A DNA stretch of 64,000 bases from Ceratorhiza oryzae-sativae (lineage: Eukaryota > Basidiomycota > Agaricomycetes > Cantharellales > Ceratobasidiaceae), in contig JARWMV010000015.1 of the NCBI GenBank assembly GCA_030998015.1, positions 124,001-188,000 of the forward strand, in the 5' to 3' direction. The notes under the pieces are model-generated. The model had not been told where the DNA came from and did no database searches. It was given only the letters and a program-made list of their open reading frames with translations. The position numbers were made by a program, and so were the translations under genes. Below are positions 1 through 9,927 of this stretch, piece by piece. The stretch's first letter is position 1. Each line of letters starts with the position of its first letter.

Positions 1-58
1 CAACAAAGGCCAAGAAGAACTGTCCCCGTAGATTTTCCTATATTTATATCAACGTACA

Positions 59-268
59 GATTTTGAATTAGAGAAGAGGTTCCTCAAGCATCGATCATTG
101 CTTTTTGCCAAACTGGGCATGAGCGGGCTGACCGAGAGTGTCCTAAAGTGGATCACGCGACTGAATCGGGATAGGTCTAATGCCGAATTCGCGCTAGTTC
201 CCATGCCGATTGTCCTCGAACAGTTGGTCGAATTTATGCAGCCCATACATTTCTCGGGAGGAAAGTGA
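59..268 (+). CDS. Terminal exon of an unrecognised gene, cut by the window edge
   Basis: After a plausible intron end (pyrimidine-rich stretch, then TACAG at 54-58) a frame runs open to a TGA at 266-268. It encodes about 69 residues that begin DFELEKRFLKHRSLLFAKLG and are rich in charged and aliphatic residues, like real protein and unlike the surrounding frames. A second frame just after the stop is also open to 358, so the true 3' end could use another splice site or a shifted frame. I recognise no family. The opposite-strand frame over the same bases looks like a shadow. Confidence 0.35.
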   Translation, partial: DFELEKRFLKHRSLLFAKLGMSGLTESVLKWITRLNRDRSNAEFALVPMPIVLEQLVEFMQPIHFSGGK

Positions 269-380
269 AAAGCACCACGTTGTACCGCGCCGAGGATCTT
301 TACGAACCGGGGACCCGGCCTTGCTGCGAAATCAAGGGTCAATATGACTTGGATTAACACGCTGAGCAGCGGGTTAATCA

Positions 381-1050
381 TTCACCCAACGTATCGAAAT
401 AGGAGGCCAGAGTTTCGATTAGATCATGATGCTATGATTCCAAATGAATGATAGCACGGTAATACTCCAGCTGGTTCGGAATATTGCCTAGATTGATTCC
501 AAACTACTGACCATCAACCTCAATGCAGCTGGAATTTTTATATTTGCCCGCCGTTCATGACCAACCGGCTGGGAGCAGGTTGCCCAAACAGCGCAAGGAT
601 CTCCGCATGCTGATCCCTGTTGGGAGGCTGTGCAAAGGGAATTAGTACGCCCGCGGACGTCGCCGGCCGACAGGATCACCACTTCACTTGGAAAACCGTA
701 TCATCAGTCGCGAGCCTTTTCGTTGGAGATAATGCCACCAGGTTTCTCCGGTCGAGAGCATACAGGCTCGGCTATGGGCTTGTGGCCGAGGTTCATTCAC
801 GAGCTGCGTTTCACGTCAGCTGTGGAAGCCTCCTGGCCTAAGCCAGGCACGAGGCTTGGCACGCGTGGGAGATCAGTCCATTTCCTGCCCCGGTCACCCG
901 ATTCGGCTGCAAATGTAGGGCGCTAGCTGCAAACGACCATTCCCTCGGCGTATCCCCCCTCTACTAACGCCGGCACGTCAGGCTCCATACCTGTCTTCAC
1001 CAGTTAAAAGGGGAGAATGTGGCCCACACAGTTTGAACTCGGCCCCCCTG
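381..1050. other. Intergenic stretch, no supported gene
   Basis: Short frames on both strands overlap one another and show no protein-like composition. The last 100 bases are probably promoter and 5' leader of the membrane protein gene starting at 1051. Confidence 0.5.
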
Positions 1051-2816
1051 ATGACGCCCATGATCACGACTCGGCGAATTACCCTCGTCTTACTGGCCTG
1101 CGGCTCCTATGTGGCCAGCCAGGGCAACCTGGTCCGCATCGATGATTCGAGTGTGTATAGTTCATCCAACCCTACTGGGATCCAGTACAGCCAAACCGGG
1201 TGGAGCACTGTCACGAGCGGTGGTGCTGCCCAGAGGTACCAGGGCACCTATACCCAAAGCCAAGCGTACGGTTCCCAAGCGTGGTTTGCCTTCCAAGGCG
1301 AGCGCGTATTTTTGCCGTATTTCGCACATCGCTGAGAGTGATTCATTTTTCAGGCAGCTCGATCACATACTACGCCGATCAACCTCCAGGTTTTGGCTCT
1401 GTCGCGATCTCGCTCGACGGGGCCGATAACGTCAATGTCAATTGGACCAACGCCGGCACGACCACCTTGTACCAGCAGAACATATGGTCTGCCGTGGGGT
1501 TGTCCACAGGAGATCATACGGTGGTGCTTGGTAACACGAATATTAACAACGATACGATCGGCCTGGATTATTTTGCGTAAGCTATTCGTGTAATCACACT
1601 GTTTGATGGCTCATCGCTCCTCTAGAGTAACCGCATGGAACGGCGATGACATTAAGCCTCAGAACTTTGGGCCGTAAGTGGATCAGTTCCACATAGCGTC
1701 CCCCTAGTCCTAAATTGGTTCGTAGTGGCGCCACCAGCGTACCAGCCGCAGCGGTGTTAGTAGACAACGAAAGCGACCAAATGAGCTATTCCGGCGGCTC
1801 TTGGAAAAGATGGGTATGTGCTCGTTTTGACCTCGATTGTATGGCTCGGACTCAAATCCCGCTAGTATACCACTGCCTCGATCAACTCCACGATCCAAGC
1901 GATGTATTTCAATCGCACAATGCACTGCGCGACAACACCCGGAGCCGTTGCCACGTTCAGATTCAACGGAACTGCCCTGTGGTATTTCTCTGAAGACTAT
2001 TCCACCGACTCCCGGATCCAGCTGAGCATCGACGGAGGTGTAGGTGATAATGTCGATACGGCCACGACCGGCCATGCATGGGTGCGTCCGGTTTTTGGCT
2101 TTGATCGAGTTGGTTGAATTGCTAATGCAATATCGGTTCTAGACAAGCCAAAAGCTGTTTTGGCATGTCTCTGACCTCTCCCCCGAGGTTCATACCTTTA
2201 CGATCACTCATGCAGGCGCGAATGAAGACTATGCTTGTGTCGACTTTCTCATGTATTTACCGAGGTGCGCTCTCATTATGACTCGAGGAGCTTCGCAGTC
2301 TGACTAATCGTCTTGCATTCTAGCTCGGCTTCCCCGAACACACCTACTCCTTCACCCACCCCTACTCCACTTCCGGCATCATCCAAGTCCACGCCCGTAG
2401 GGGCTATCGCCGGCGGTGCCGCCGGTGGAGTCGCCCTCGTCGTCCTACTGATCATATTGGCCGTCGTGTTCTTCAAGCGCCGGTCGCGTCAGCCAAAGGA
2501 TGGCATCCAGCATGAGACGTACGCAGGAGATGCCGCCTATCATACGAAACCAGCCGATCCAATGTATACTACCAACAATCTCGGACATGGCCCTGTGTAC
2601 GGCCAGCTGCCTTCAAGTCCATATTCGCATGTGGTATGTATACAAAAGCCCAGGTTTACTGTCTGGATAACTGATTCCCCGTATGCAGGGTGACCGAAGC
2701 TCGGTCGCGCAAAGTAAGTCCGAGCTCGTATGTTTGAACGGAGATGTGCTTATTTCGTATCTTTCCTAGGCGCTTGGACAGGTGCTACGTACCAGGGTCA
2801 TCCCGAGGTGCAGTAG
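1051..2816 (+). CDS. Secreted/cell-surface type I membrane protein with two tandem beta-sandwich-like modules
   Basis: Nine exons by eye: 1051-1297, 1354-1576, 1626-1673, 1708-1813, 1866-2081, 2143-2264, 2324-2633, 2689-2713, 2770-2816; phases agree throughout and give 447 residues. The N-terminus is a signal peptide (hydrophobic core LVLLACGSYV). Two repeated modules follow, each with a VDN/IDD start, a W-containing strand and a VAISLDG or IQLSIDG motif, resembling the galactose-binding-like modules common in agaricomycete surface proteins. A Pro/Thr/Ser stalk leads to one membrane helix (VALVVLLIILAVVF) after a GAIAGGAAGG lead, then a basic stop-transfer KRRSR and a cytoplasmic tail of about 80 residues rich in Tyr, Pro and Gly. 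The first intron needs a GC donor (AAG/GCGAGC). An alternative start is the ATG at 1060. Function, perhaps wall or glycan sensing, is inference. Confidence 0.85.
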
Positions 2817-3299
2817 TTGGAGGTGCCGGGTTTGGGTTTGTCGGGTTCTGTCAGGACTGTTTGAATGGCTGATTCAGTTGCTGGGATTCTCTTGTGTCTG
2901 ATCGATTTAATCTTACGTTTTGCATGTCTTTGTCTGAATTTAATATACTAGTATTGCCAAAGTTTCGGGAGCCTGCAAAGTAGGAGAGTTTCTTCGGGCT
3001 CAAGTTTAAGCCTCGAACGTTCGATGCGAGTCGGCGATATGTTTCCGGTGCGTCTTTCTTGTCGTGTCGTTGGCTCATCGGGTTAGCCAGTGCTGTTTGG
3101 TTGTTGATTGCACAGGATTTTTGTTCTGTGCAAAGCACCTCAAGATGCGATACTATGGGCGCGTAGTCCAAACAGTTATTACTTCCATCGCTCATCGATA
3201 GACGCCCAATGGAGGCACCTCAAGCCGAGCTAGGCGTCAGATAACAATTCACTCCCCTTATCCAGTTGGTCTTCTGTTCTGCTTGGACGCTCATTCACG
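2817..3299. other. Intergenic stretch, no supported gene
   Basis: Holds the 3' end of the membrane protein gene and the promoter of the caspase-like gene. An antisense 114-residue open frame here has no recognisable features. Confidence 0.5.
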
Positions 3300-5611
3300 A
3301 TGGAATATGCTGAGACGAGGGAAATCTTTCAGAAATTGTGAGTCGTAAAGCCTCGTAACCGCTCGATGGATGGTAAACCGCCCATATCGCAGAGGAGTCC
3401 CAAGTCATGAAGCAACTTCCAAGGATGTTTACACGTAAGCTCGTAACTCCCAGTAGTGTTTTGTTTTTTCGGTTGTGAATGGATGTTGGCGCTGATAGGA
3501 CAGAAATTCCTCCCCTCCATGCGCTGATTATTGGAATCAACGACTATCCCGATCAACCTCTCTATGGAGCGGTTCAGGATGCTCTTCGGGTTGAGGAATA
3601 CCTGACTCAAAACCTCCATGTTCCAAAGTCACAGATACAAATCCTACTCGATCGGGAGGCAACTCGACAGAGGATCATCGACGAACTTTGCAAAATTCGC
3701 GCAAACGATAAAATTAACCCAGGCGACCCAATTCTTATATATTATGCTGGACATGGCACAAAGCTACCCAAACCAGACGGCTGGGAAGCGAGCGAAGACT
3801 ATATACAAGCACTCGTACCGCAGGATATAGGCGGGTCCATACATGCAATTCCAGATAGGACGATAGCAAAGCTATTGAATAACATTGGTGGAGATAAAGG
3901 AAACAATGTTGTAAGCTACTCCTCTCATAGTCTAAATTGAGCCGCAAACTGATCAATATGCAGACGGTCATACTCGATTGCTGTTATTCGGCGAGCGGCA
4001 CGCGCCTACCAGCTGCTCGAGCTCGTCTGGGGCGTTATTTCATTCCTACCGGTTTAGCGCCCATACCGAATGATATCGACGAGGACATAATCGACGAGTC
4101 CAAGTATCGCATCATGAAGGTGAATGCGCGGTCGCTACATAAAGAACTTCGGTCGCATGTGCTACTCTCGGCATGTGCAGTAGACGAGCTGGCCTATGAA
4201 ACGGATAAGGCTGGTGATTTTACGACTGCGTTGATAACGACCTTGATCGAGAGCGGAGTGGATAGAACTACTTACAGGGCATGTATTCAGCGATTACCTA
4301 CCCTTCAAAAGTGCGTCTTTATTCGTAACTTATAGGGAAGATAACTAATACGATTACTCTGGTAAGCCAACACCCGCAATGCGAAGGCTTTCACAAGGAT
4401 CGAGTGATTTTCAACGCGAGGGTACCCGGCGCGCACCGCAAGTTGATCTTGGTCACTACAAAGGACAACAAATCCATTTTGAACGCGGGAACTGCTCAAG
4501 GCATCACCCCAGGCGCCAAGTTCAATATTTTCAACACAGATATAGCCAATCCAACCAGCACTCGTCCTCTTGGTTCTATGCGAGTTACGTTATCTCGCCC
4601 AGCCCACTCTGAAATGACTTGGGATGACGACTTGCAACGTTTCACTTTACCCGAAATTTGCTATGGATTTCAGACTCACTGCGGCACCAGCCAGTATCTG
4701 AAAGTTCATTTCACGAGGGAATTGCTAGAGAAACTCTCGGTCGACGACAACTGGCACAGGGCTTTCACCGCGAGCCAGACAAACGTTGTCATCCAGCCAT
4801 GCAGCAGAAGCAGAGCGAATGTAATCGTTGACCTCAAACCACAAGGAACGCCAGACCGTGTGTCATTTGAAATCCGGCATACGCTGATCGATCGATATGG
4901 TGTCAACAAATTACCCCACACAGTGCCTCTAGCAGTCGACGACATTATGACCGTTCTCCGGGCATCAGCATTGTGGATGTGGCATTTGGACAATAATCCA
5001 GAAAGCTCACTCGGTGATTCGATCAAGCTCGAGTTTAGACGCGTTGAGCCTGATATGATGCTACGGCTTGGCCCAGTCGGACAAGAGTTGAACAAGTCAG
5101 GGGTTGTCGACATTGTTGCAAAGTCGGATGAAATGTATGGAATTAGATTGGTGAATGAATCACCCTACGACTTGTTTCCATACCTCTTCTATTTTGATGT
5201 GAACCAGCAGTCAATCGGTAAGTGGAGTGAGTGATTTCTCGGTTTACGCTCTGAAGGAGTTTCGATTTAGATCCTTGGAACGATACCACTGTTGGAAAGA
5301 ATCATGCTGTTGCACCCCTACGTCGAGGAGGTTCCCTGACAATTGGATATGGCGCAGGAGGGGTAGTTCCCTTCTCTTTTGCGGTCGGTGATGATAATGA
5401 ACTTGAGCTGGGCATGCTTAAGCTATACGTGACCAACCTCGCAACAGAATTTAGCTCGATCGAGCATGTGTCTCCTTTCACATTTGGGCCTGATGGAAAC
5501 AGACACAACGTTTCTCAGACTGAAGTAGCTCGGAGCCTAGCTATGAGGGGGGTTTGGCACACAGTTACTGTCGCGCTTGTACAACGCAAACATGAATATT
5601 CTACAGTATGA
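3300..5611 (+). CDS. Caspase-like (peptidase C14) protein with long C-terminal domain
   Basis: Six exons by eye: 3300-3337, 3393-3434, 3499-3910, 3964-4310, 4367-5217, 5271-5611. Phases agree and give 676 residues. Residues about 30-270 form a caspase/metacaspase p20-like fold. The catalytic His lies in LIYYAGHG. The catalytic Cys lies in LDCCYSASGTR, where the residue after the Cys pair is Tyr rather than the usual His. The start of the fold, ALIIGINDYP, is typical. The remaining 400 residues carry a motif AGTAQGITPGAKFNIF and a final beta-rich part (GGSLTIGYGAGG) seen in agaricomycete caspase-like proteins; its role is unknown. The first two small exons were chosen because they join in frame, but an ATG at 3479 would give a shorter start. 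Processing of Lys/Arg substrates and a role in programmed cell death are inferred from the family. A decayed paralog lies just downstream in opposite orientation. Confidence 0.88.
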
Positions 5612-5722
5612 TTGGACCAATGTGTAGAGATGTGACAGACTGCAGCCGGTGCCGCGTTAGAAGCTATATCTGTGGAGAGTGTGAATGTCCTACGGAAAAC
5701 ATGACGATTAACAATAACAAGT

Positions 5723-6640
5723 TCAGGATGTCATATTTTCTTTAAAAATGCTCGGGAGTTGAAAAGCATCAGATGGCACGAGAGGTCCTGGCACCTCCAG
5801 ACTGATCTGCGCTGAATTCGCTAGGACCATAGCCTCGTGTTCCTCTGGCGGTTCATATTCGCCGGAATGCTCAAGCGATTCCTGGAGTTTGTGGTACTGA
5901 GCAAGAATCAGATTGAGTGTCCCATAACTCGACATTCACTGGCCTGGATTTAGCAGCAGCTTTTCGTTCGCTTCTCTCGCCGTCCTCAAATGGAGAGGCC
6001 TGCTGAATGAGCCCAAAGTTGATTGGGCGTGTTGCCACAAACAGCTTGATGACGCCCAAATCCATGTCTTCGTTATCTGCAAGGTACTATGCGCGTGGGA
6101 TCTCCCCACCAGATCCGTACCCTATCGACAAGCTTCCCTCTGAGGGCAGAGGTGTATCAATCTCACTGGCGCCGGGGATAGGACCAAGTTAGTAAGTCTC
6201 TTGGGAATGCAAGTAATTTGATCTCATTTATCAAGCGCAGATGCACCCACCGATATTCAACATATTCGCGCCGAAGTAGAAGAGGTAGGGGTATAGGTCT
6301 AACTTGGAATCATTCACAATTCGGTAACCGTAAGAGTGGGAAGGGTTCGGCACGATATTAACGAGCCCCGATTTGTTAAGAGTCTCTCCAATTTGGATCA
6401 ATGGTCGTCGCCCCTCGTCGTTCCACTACGTCAGATCTTGTTCGACCCGATACAGCTCGATTCGTACTTTATTGCCTCACGGGGACTTGGGATTTACTCG
6501 ACCGACGTCCCAAGCCCGGGCAGCAACACAGCGTAGCACATTGAGAATTTGTTTCACGACTAGGGGAGTTATATGTGAGGCTAATTTCTGCAAAAGAATT
6601 TTATTGTTATGCCATATGCCTCAACCGAATTCGTTGTACA
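5723..6640 (-). pseudogene. Decayed paralog of the caspase-like gene (C-terminal part)
   Basis: Read on the minus strand, this stretch matches the last 240 residues or so of the 3300-5611 protein: a LNKSGLVNIV/LNKSGVVDIV pair, DLYPYLFYF versus DLFPYLFYF at the same exon end, and SLSIGYGSGG versus SLTIGYGAGG. It carries several lesions: in-frame stops (near 6432, 6480, 6635 and 6092), a lost splice acceptor upstream of about 6187, and a frameshift near 5923 before the terminal LNLILAQ. No protease domain is left upstream, because the CsbD gene begins at 6761. It is convergent, tail to tail, with the intact gene, so it arose by inverted duplication or by insertion of a copy. Confidence 0.82.
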
Positions 6641-6760
6641 ATGAAATCTGAACTTGGAACACACAAGAGCAAAGGACGGGGTATGTAAACGATATAGTGC
6701 ATTCATAATTGAGACGAGCAAGATATATAACATATTGGCTTCAATTCTTAAAGATACTTT

Positions 6761-7294
6761 CTACGCTGGAGCGTTGGCTTCGGCTTGAGCCTTTCCCTTG
6801 TCGTGCTGGACATTGCCTGCGGGGTAACGAAGGGTTAAAAACGGTCGCGAGACGAATCAAGTGTTTAAATTATATACTAACCAGCGATCTGCTGTGCCTC
6901 ATCTCCCACAATAGCACCAACGACCGCATCCTTACGTCCTACGACACGATCGACGGTACCTTCGGCATAAGCCTCAGCTTGAGCAGCAGTGATTTCAGCC
7001 TCCCCTGCAACCAGACAACTAAACAATTTTCCACTTCACGAAGAATATTGTTGACGTACCTGCAGCGTGTTCTTCCTTCCCGGATTGCGTCCAAGAGGCC
7101 CAACCAAAGAGGTTGCCAATCTACAGAGGATAGAAGTATGAGCGATTCAGATCTTGAGGGCAACCGTACCACTTCGACGATAGTCCCCTTCAAGGAATGG
7201 TACTGGCCATTGATTTTGCTACGAGGATTTATCAACAATTTCAGCACTGTCAAGTTCATATTCACCTTGGCTGCTGGGACTGCGTAGAGGACAT
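6761..7294 (-). CDS. CsbD-like stress-response protein
   Basis: Five exons on the minus strand: 7266-7294, 7170-7218, 7060-7120, 6882-7004, 6761-6816. Phases agree and give 105 residues. The protein has the small, hydrophilic, Ala/Glu/Lys-rich make-up of the CsbD family: a [15 protein letters not shown] segment, [12 protein letters not shown], then [20 protein letters not shown], a [10 protein letters not shown] repeat-like unit and an Ala-rich tail. Bacterial CsbD is a sigma-B stress protein; the fungal relatives are abundant, stress-linked proteins of unproved function. It lies between the decayed caspase paralog and the XLF-like gene. All exon ends have GT and AG. Confidence 0.9.
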
Positions 7295-7550
7295 GGTATA
7301 GTTGTCAGCGAAGAGATCAATGAGGCAGTAGTTATATGCTGGTGTCTGGCGCAAGGGTTTTCTGCACACGACCCTCTTATCTTGTGCATGGCGCAGCAAG
7401 AGAGGTTTCACATGCGTTCTGGATTTCGGTCGGCTTCCATGTTGTCATACCTGAGATCACCACTATTTAAGCCAACCCCTGAAAATAAGCGCAGTATCCA
7501 AATGTCCGTAGATCAATAAAGCGAATAAACATGCTGGATAACAAACAAAT

Positions 7551-9191
7551 TCAAAACTTCTTCCTAATCATCCGCGAACCCAGTCCTCCTCCAGCGGGCG
7601 TGCGCACCGCGGCCGAACCAATAGCACCCGCTGCCCTGACGCGCCGTGCGAGCTCTGCCTCGCGGTCCGAATCGTCCGAGCTAGCCTGGGTTTGGGTCTC
7701 CTCCCCTCCGAAAACATCCGAGTTATCAACCGGGGAAAATGACGCTGCACGAGCCATGTTGTCATGTGGCGAAGGGCGAGACGGCTTGGGGCTAACAATC
7801 CCAGGAGATGGGGCCGGGGGTGGCTGCGAAGAGGCCGCGGCCGGGGGTCCAACGTCGTCTTCGTCCATGGTTTGATTGTACGAATTGTTTCCACCGGGAG
7901 TGGAAGTCCGCCGTGTACTTTCGGCTTTGGTCGCAGTTGAGTCTGGGTCAAGCCGTGACCGGGGAAATGAGGCCCGTCTGTTGGTCGGTGTCTCGTGTGA
8001 CCCTGTCCTGAGGTGATCGGACCTACGGGGCGTGTCCCCTCGACGCATCTTCCGGGCCGATCCCTCATCCTCCTCATCCGTACCATCGCGGCCTTTGCCT
8101 CTCCTTGAAGATACAAAGCCGTCGTACTACCAAAATTAGTTTGAGCATAACGGCCTGGTCGATAGGGCCCCACCTTATTGATAGATTCCCCCGACGAACT
8201 AGCTAGCGCTCGGCTATTGGATCCAAACCCACGCGGAACCGGCTCATCAGTAGGGTCCGCCATATCAATTGATGGAGTAGACACAAGCTTGGGCGCCGGC
8301 ACTTCGTAACCTGGGCAGCCCATTTAGACCGTGCTCCTTCAGCAGAGAGCTAACCCCTCACCCGAGACACTCGACGCACCATCCACCTGAGCGATAAACC
8401 TCAGAGTCGTTTGGACAGCCGGTCTACAAAGAAACCCTTGCAGGTGGTGAGCCGGCATGACCTTTGCAGTTGATGCTTTTCGTTCTGTCGTCTGGCCAGA
8501 TGTTTAACGCTTGCTCATAAAACTAGGGAAATTTGAGAAAAACTGACAGTTTTCAACGCAGCTTCGGGTGTATCCTCAAGGGACTGACTGAGGTTGGACA
8601 TGACCGTTGCCAGCGTAACGATCGGCATAAGCAGCTGCTTTGACAGAATTTCACCAGACAATCGGCCAACTGACATCACGTCCCAGCGCCAGTGAAAGTC
8701 TCGCATCGTGTCCGACAAATACACACTCAGGTCCTATTATTGCGTCAGTATGAACCAGGCTCGAAATCACCAGAACTTACCGCCACCTCCGAGCTCTTGA
8801 CCTCGAACTCCACGCCTCCTTCCATCGCGTTTTCGTGTACATCGCCCAAAGTCTTGACAACCCGCGTCTCCAATCAGCTTCTTCGTCGACGTCATGGTAC
8901 GGCAAGGCGAATCCCCGTTTGGAAGAACCTCGAGCGGAATGAGCATGTCGAGCTCTGTGAGAGGTATGTTTTGAATCAAGAACTTTAGACCGACCGGAAT
9001 CAAAAACCGCAACATATTGAAAGACCAAATAACCAACACACACCTTCAGCCCATACATTAATTGTATCTGTTACCATGAAGCAGCATTTGTTCTCTGCGG
9101 TATCCGAAATAAATTTCTGTGGGCGAAAACGAAGGTCAAGGTCGTTTCCCAGTATTTCGGGAGCGCGGCAACGCTCACAAAAAAATAACAT
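7551..9191 (-). CDS. NHEJ1: XLF/NHEJ1 (Nej1)-like DNA end-joining factor
   Basis: Exons on the minus strand: 9044-9191, 8781-8954, 8544-8733, 8462-8513, 8380-8423, 8174-8310, 7551-8126, about 439 residues. The head domain shows the XLF pattern: FMVTDTINVWAEELD resembles the human VSDLQQVWHEQVD segment, and LSDTMRDFHWRWDV matches the conserved aromatic strand. A helix with HLARRQNEKHQLQ fits the coiled-coil stalk. A long disordered Ser/Pro/Gly-rich tail follows, ending in GSRMIRKKF, a basic patch plus terminal Phe like the Ku-binding motif at the XLF C-terminus. It would act in the nucleus with Ku, ligase IV and XRCC4-like proteins. One extra base near 8860 breaks the frame inside the second exon, and one intron is only 30 bases (8514-8543), so this copy needs checking. 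The start codon is uncertain. Confidence 0.72.
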
Positions 9192-9927
9192 GTCTCACGG
9201 CCGCTCGGCTCCTGGCTAGTCGCGGTTTTGATTGACCAAGGTACCCCAACTAGTGTATTGGCGTATGCCTGTGTGTCTGAATATCAATACAATTCTAGGG
9301 AAATATACAATTACGTCGGACACGAGGGGGAGGAGGGCACGGAGCGTCAAATCGCACCTGCGTAAATTCTGTCATAGAAAGAAGTCCTAAAATCACCCTG
9401 ATTCACAGTCTAATTGACCTTGACAAAACTGCTGGATCTCGGCCCGGAAAAAAGCTTCCCGGAGGTTCGATGTTAAGAATGTTGGAAATTTATACTTTCA
9501 AGCAGAGGGATGGTTCCAATCAAATGGCCTCTGATCCAAACGAATAACAGCGCTGATGGTTGACGTGTGTAGCCGGGCTTTAACCCCATTGACGTAAATG
9601 GTCAAGCACCAAGAGCTGCGACCCACGTGACCGCTTGCTGCACTCTAGAATCGCCCGACTAAATTTCATTCCCACGTTACTTTAATGATTGCTAGGTGAC
9701 TGATCTGAGCAAATTCAAAGTTCGAACCAATTTAGAAAATCTTTCGTGCCCTGTTGTTCGCCAGCATATAGTTACCCTTTTTCAAGCGTCGGCAAACCGC
9801 CACCATTTTCCTCCCAACCAACCATGAGGCCATTGTCAGATCTACATAGATAGTATTACAAGTACCATGTTACAACTTCTCAGAGACAAGATTACATCGC
9901 ATAGCTATACATAACACTTTCCTTCAG
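9192..9927. other. Intergenic stretch between XLF-like gene and P450
   Basis: No frame longer than about 60 residues looks coding. It includes the upstream region of the XLF-like gene, where a missing first exon could lie. Confidence 0.5.

Noticed and set aside
6709..7287. 192-residue plus-strand open frame
   Set aside because: It is antisense to the five-exon CsbD-like gene, whose exons join in phase and match a known family.
7568..8323. 251-residue minus-strand frame rich in Arg and Pro
   Set aside because: Only its first 50 residues are coding (one exon of the XLF-like gene). The rest runs through an intron and in the wrong frame of the last exon.
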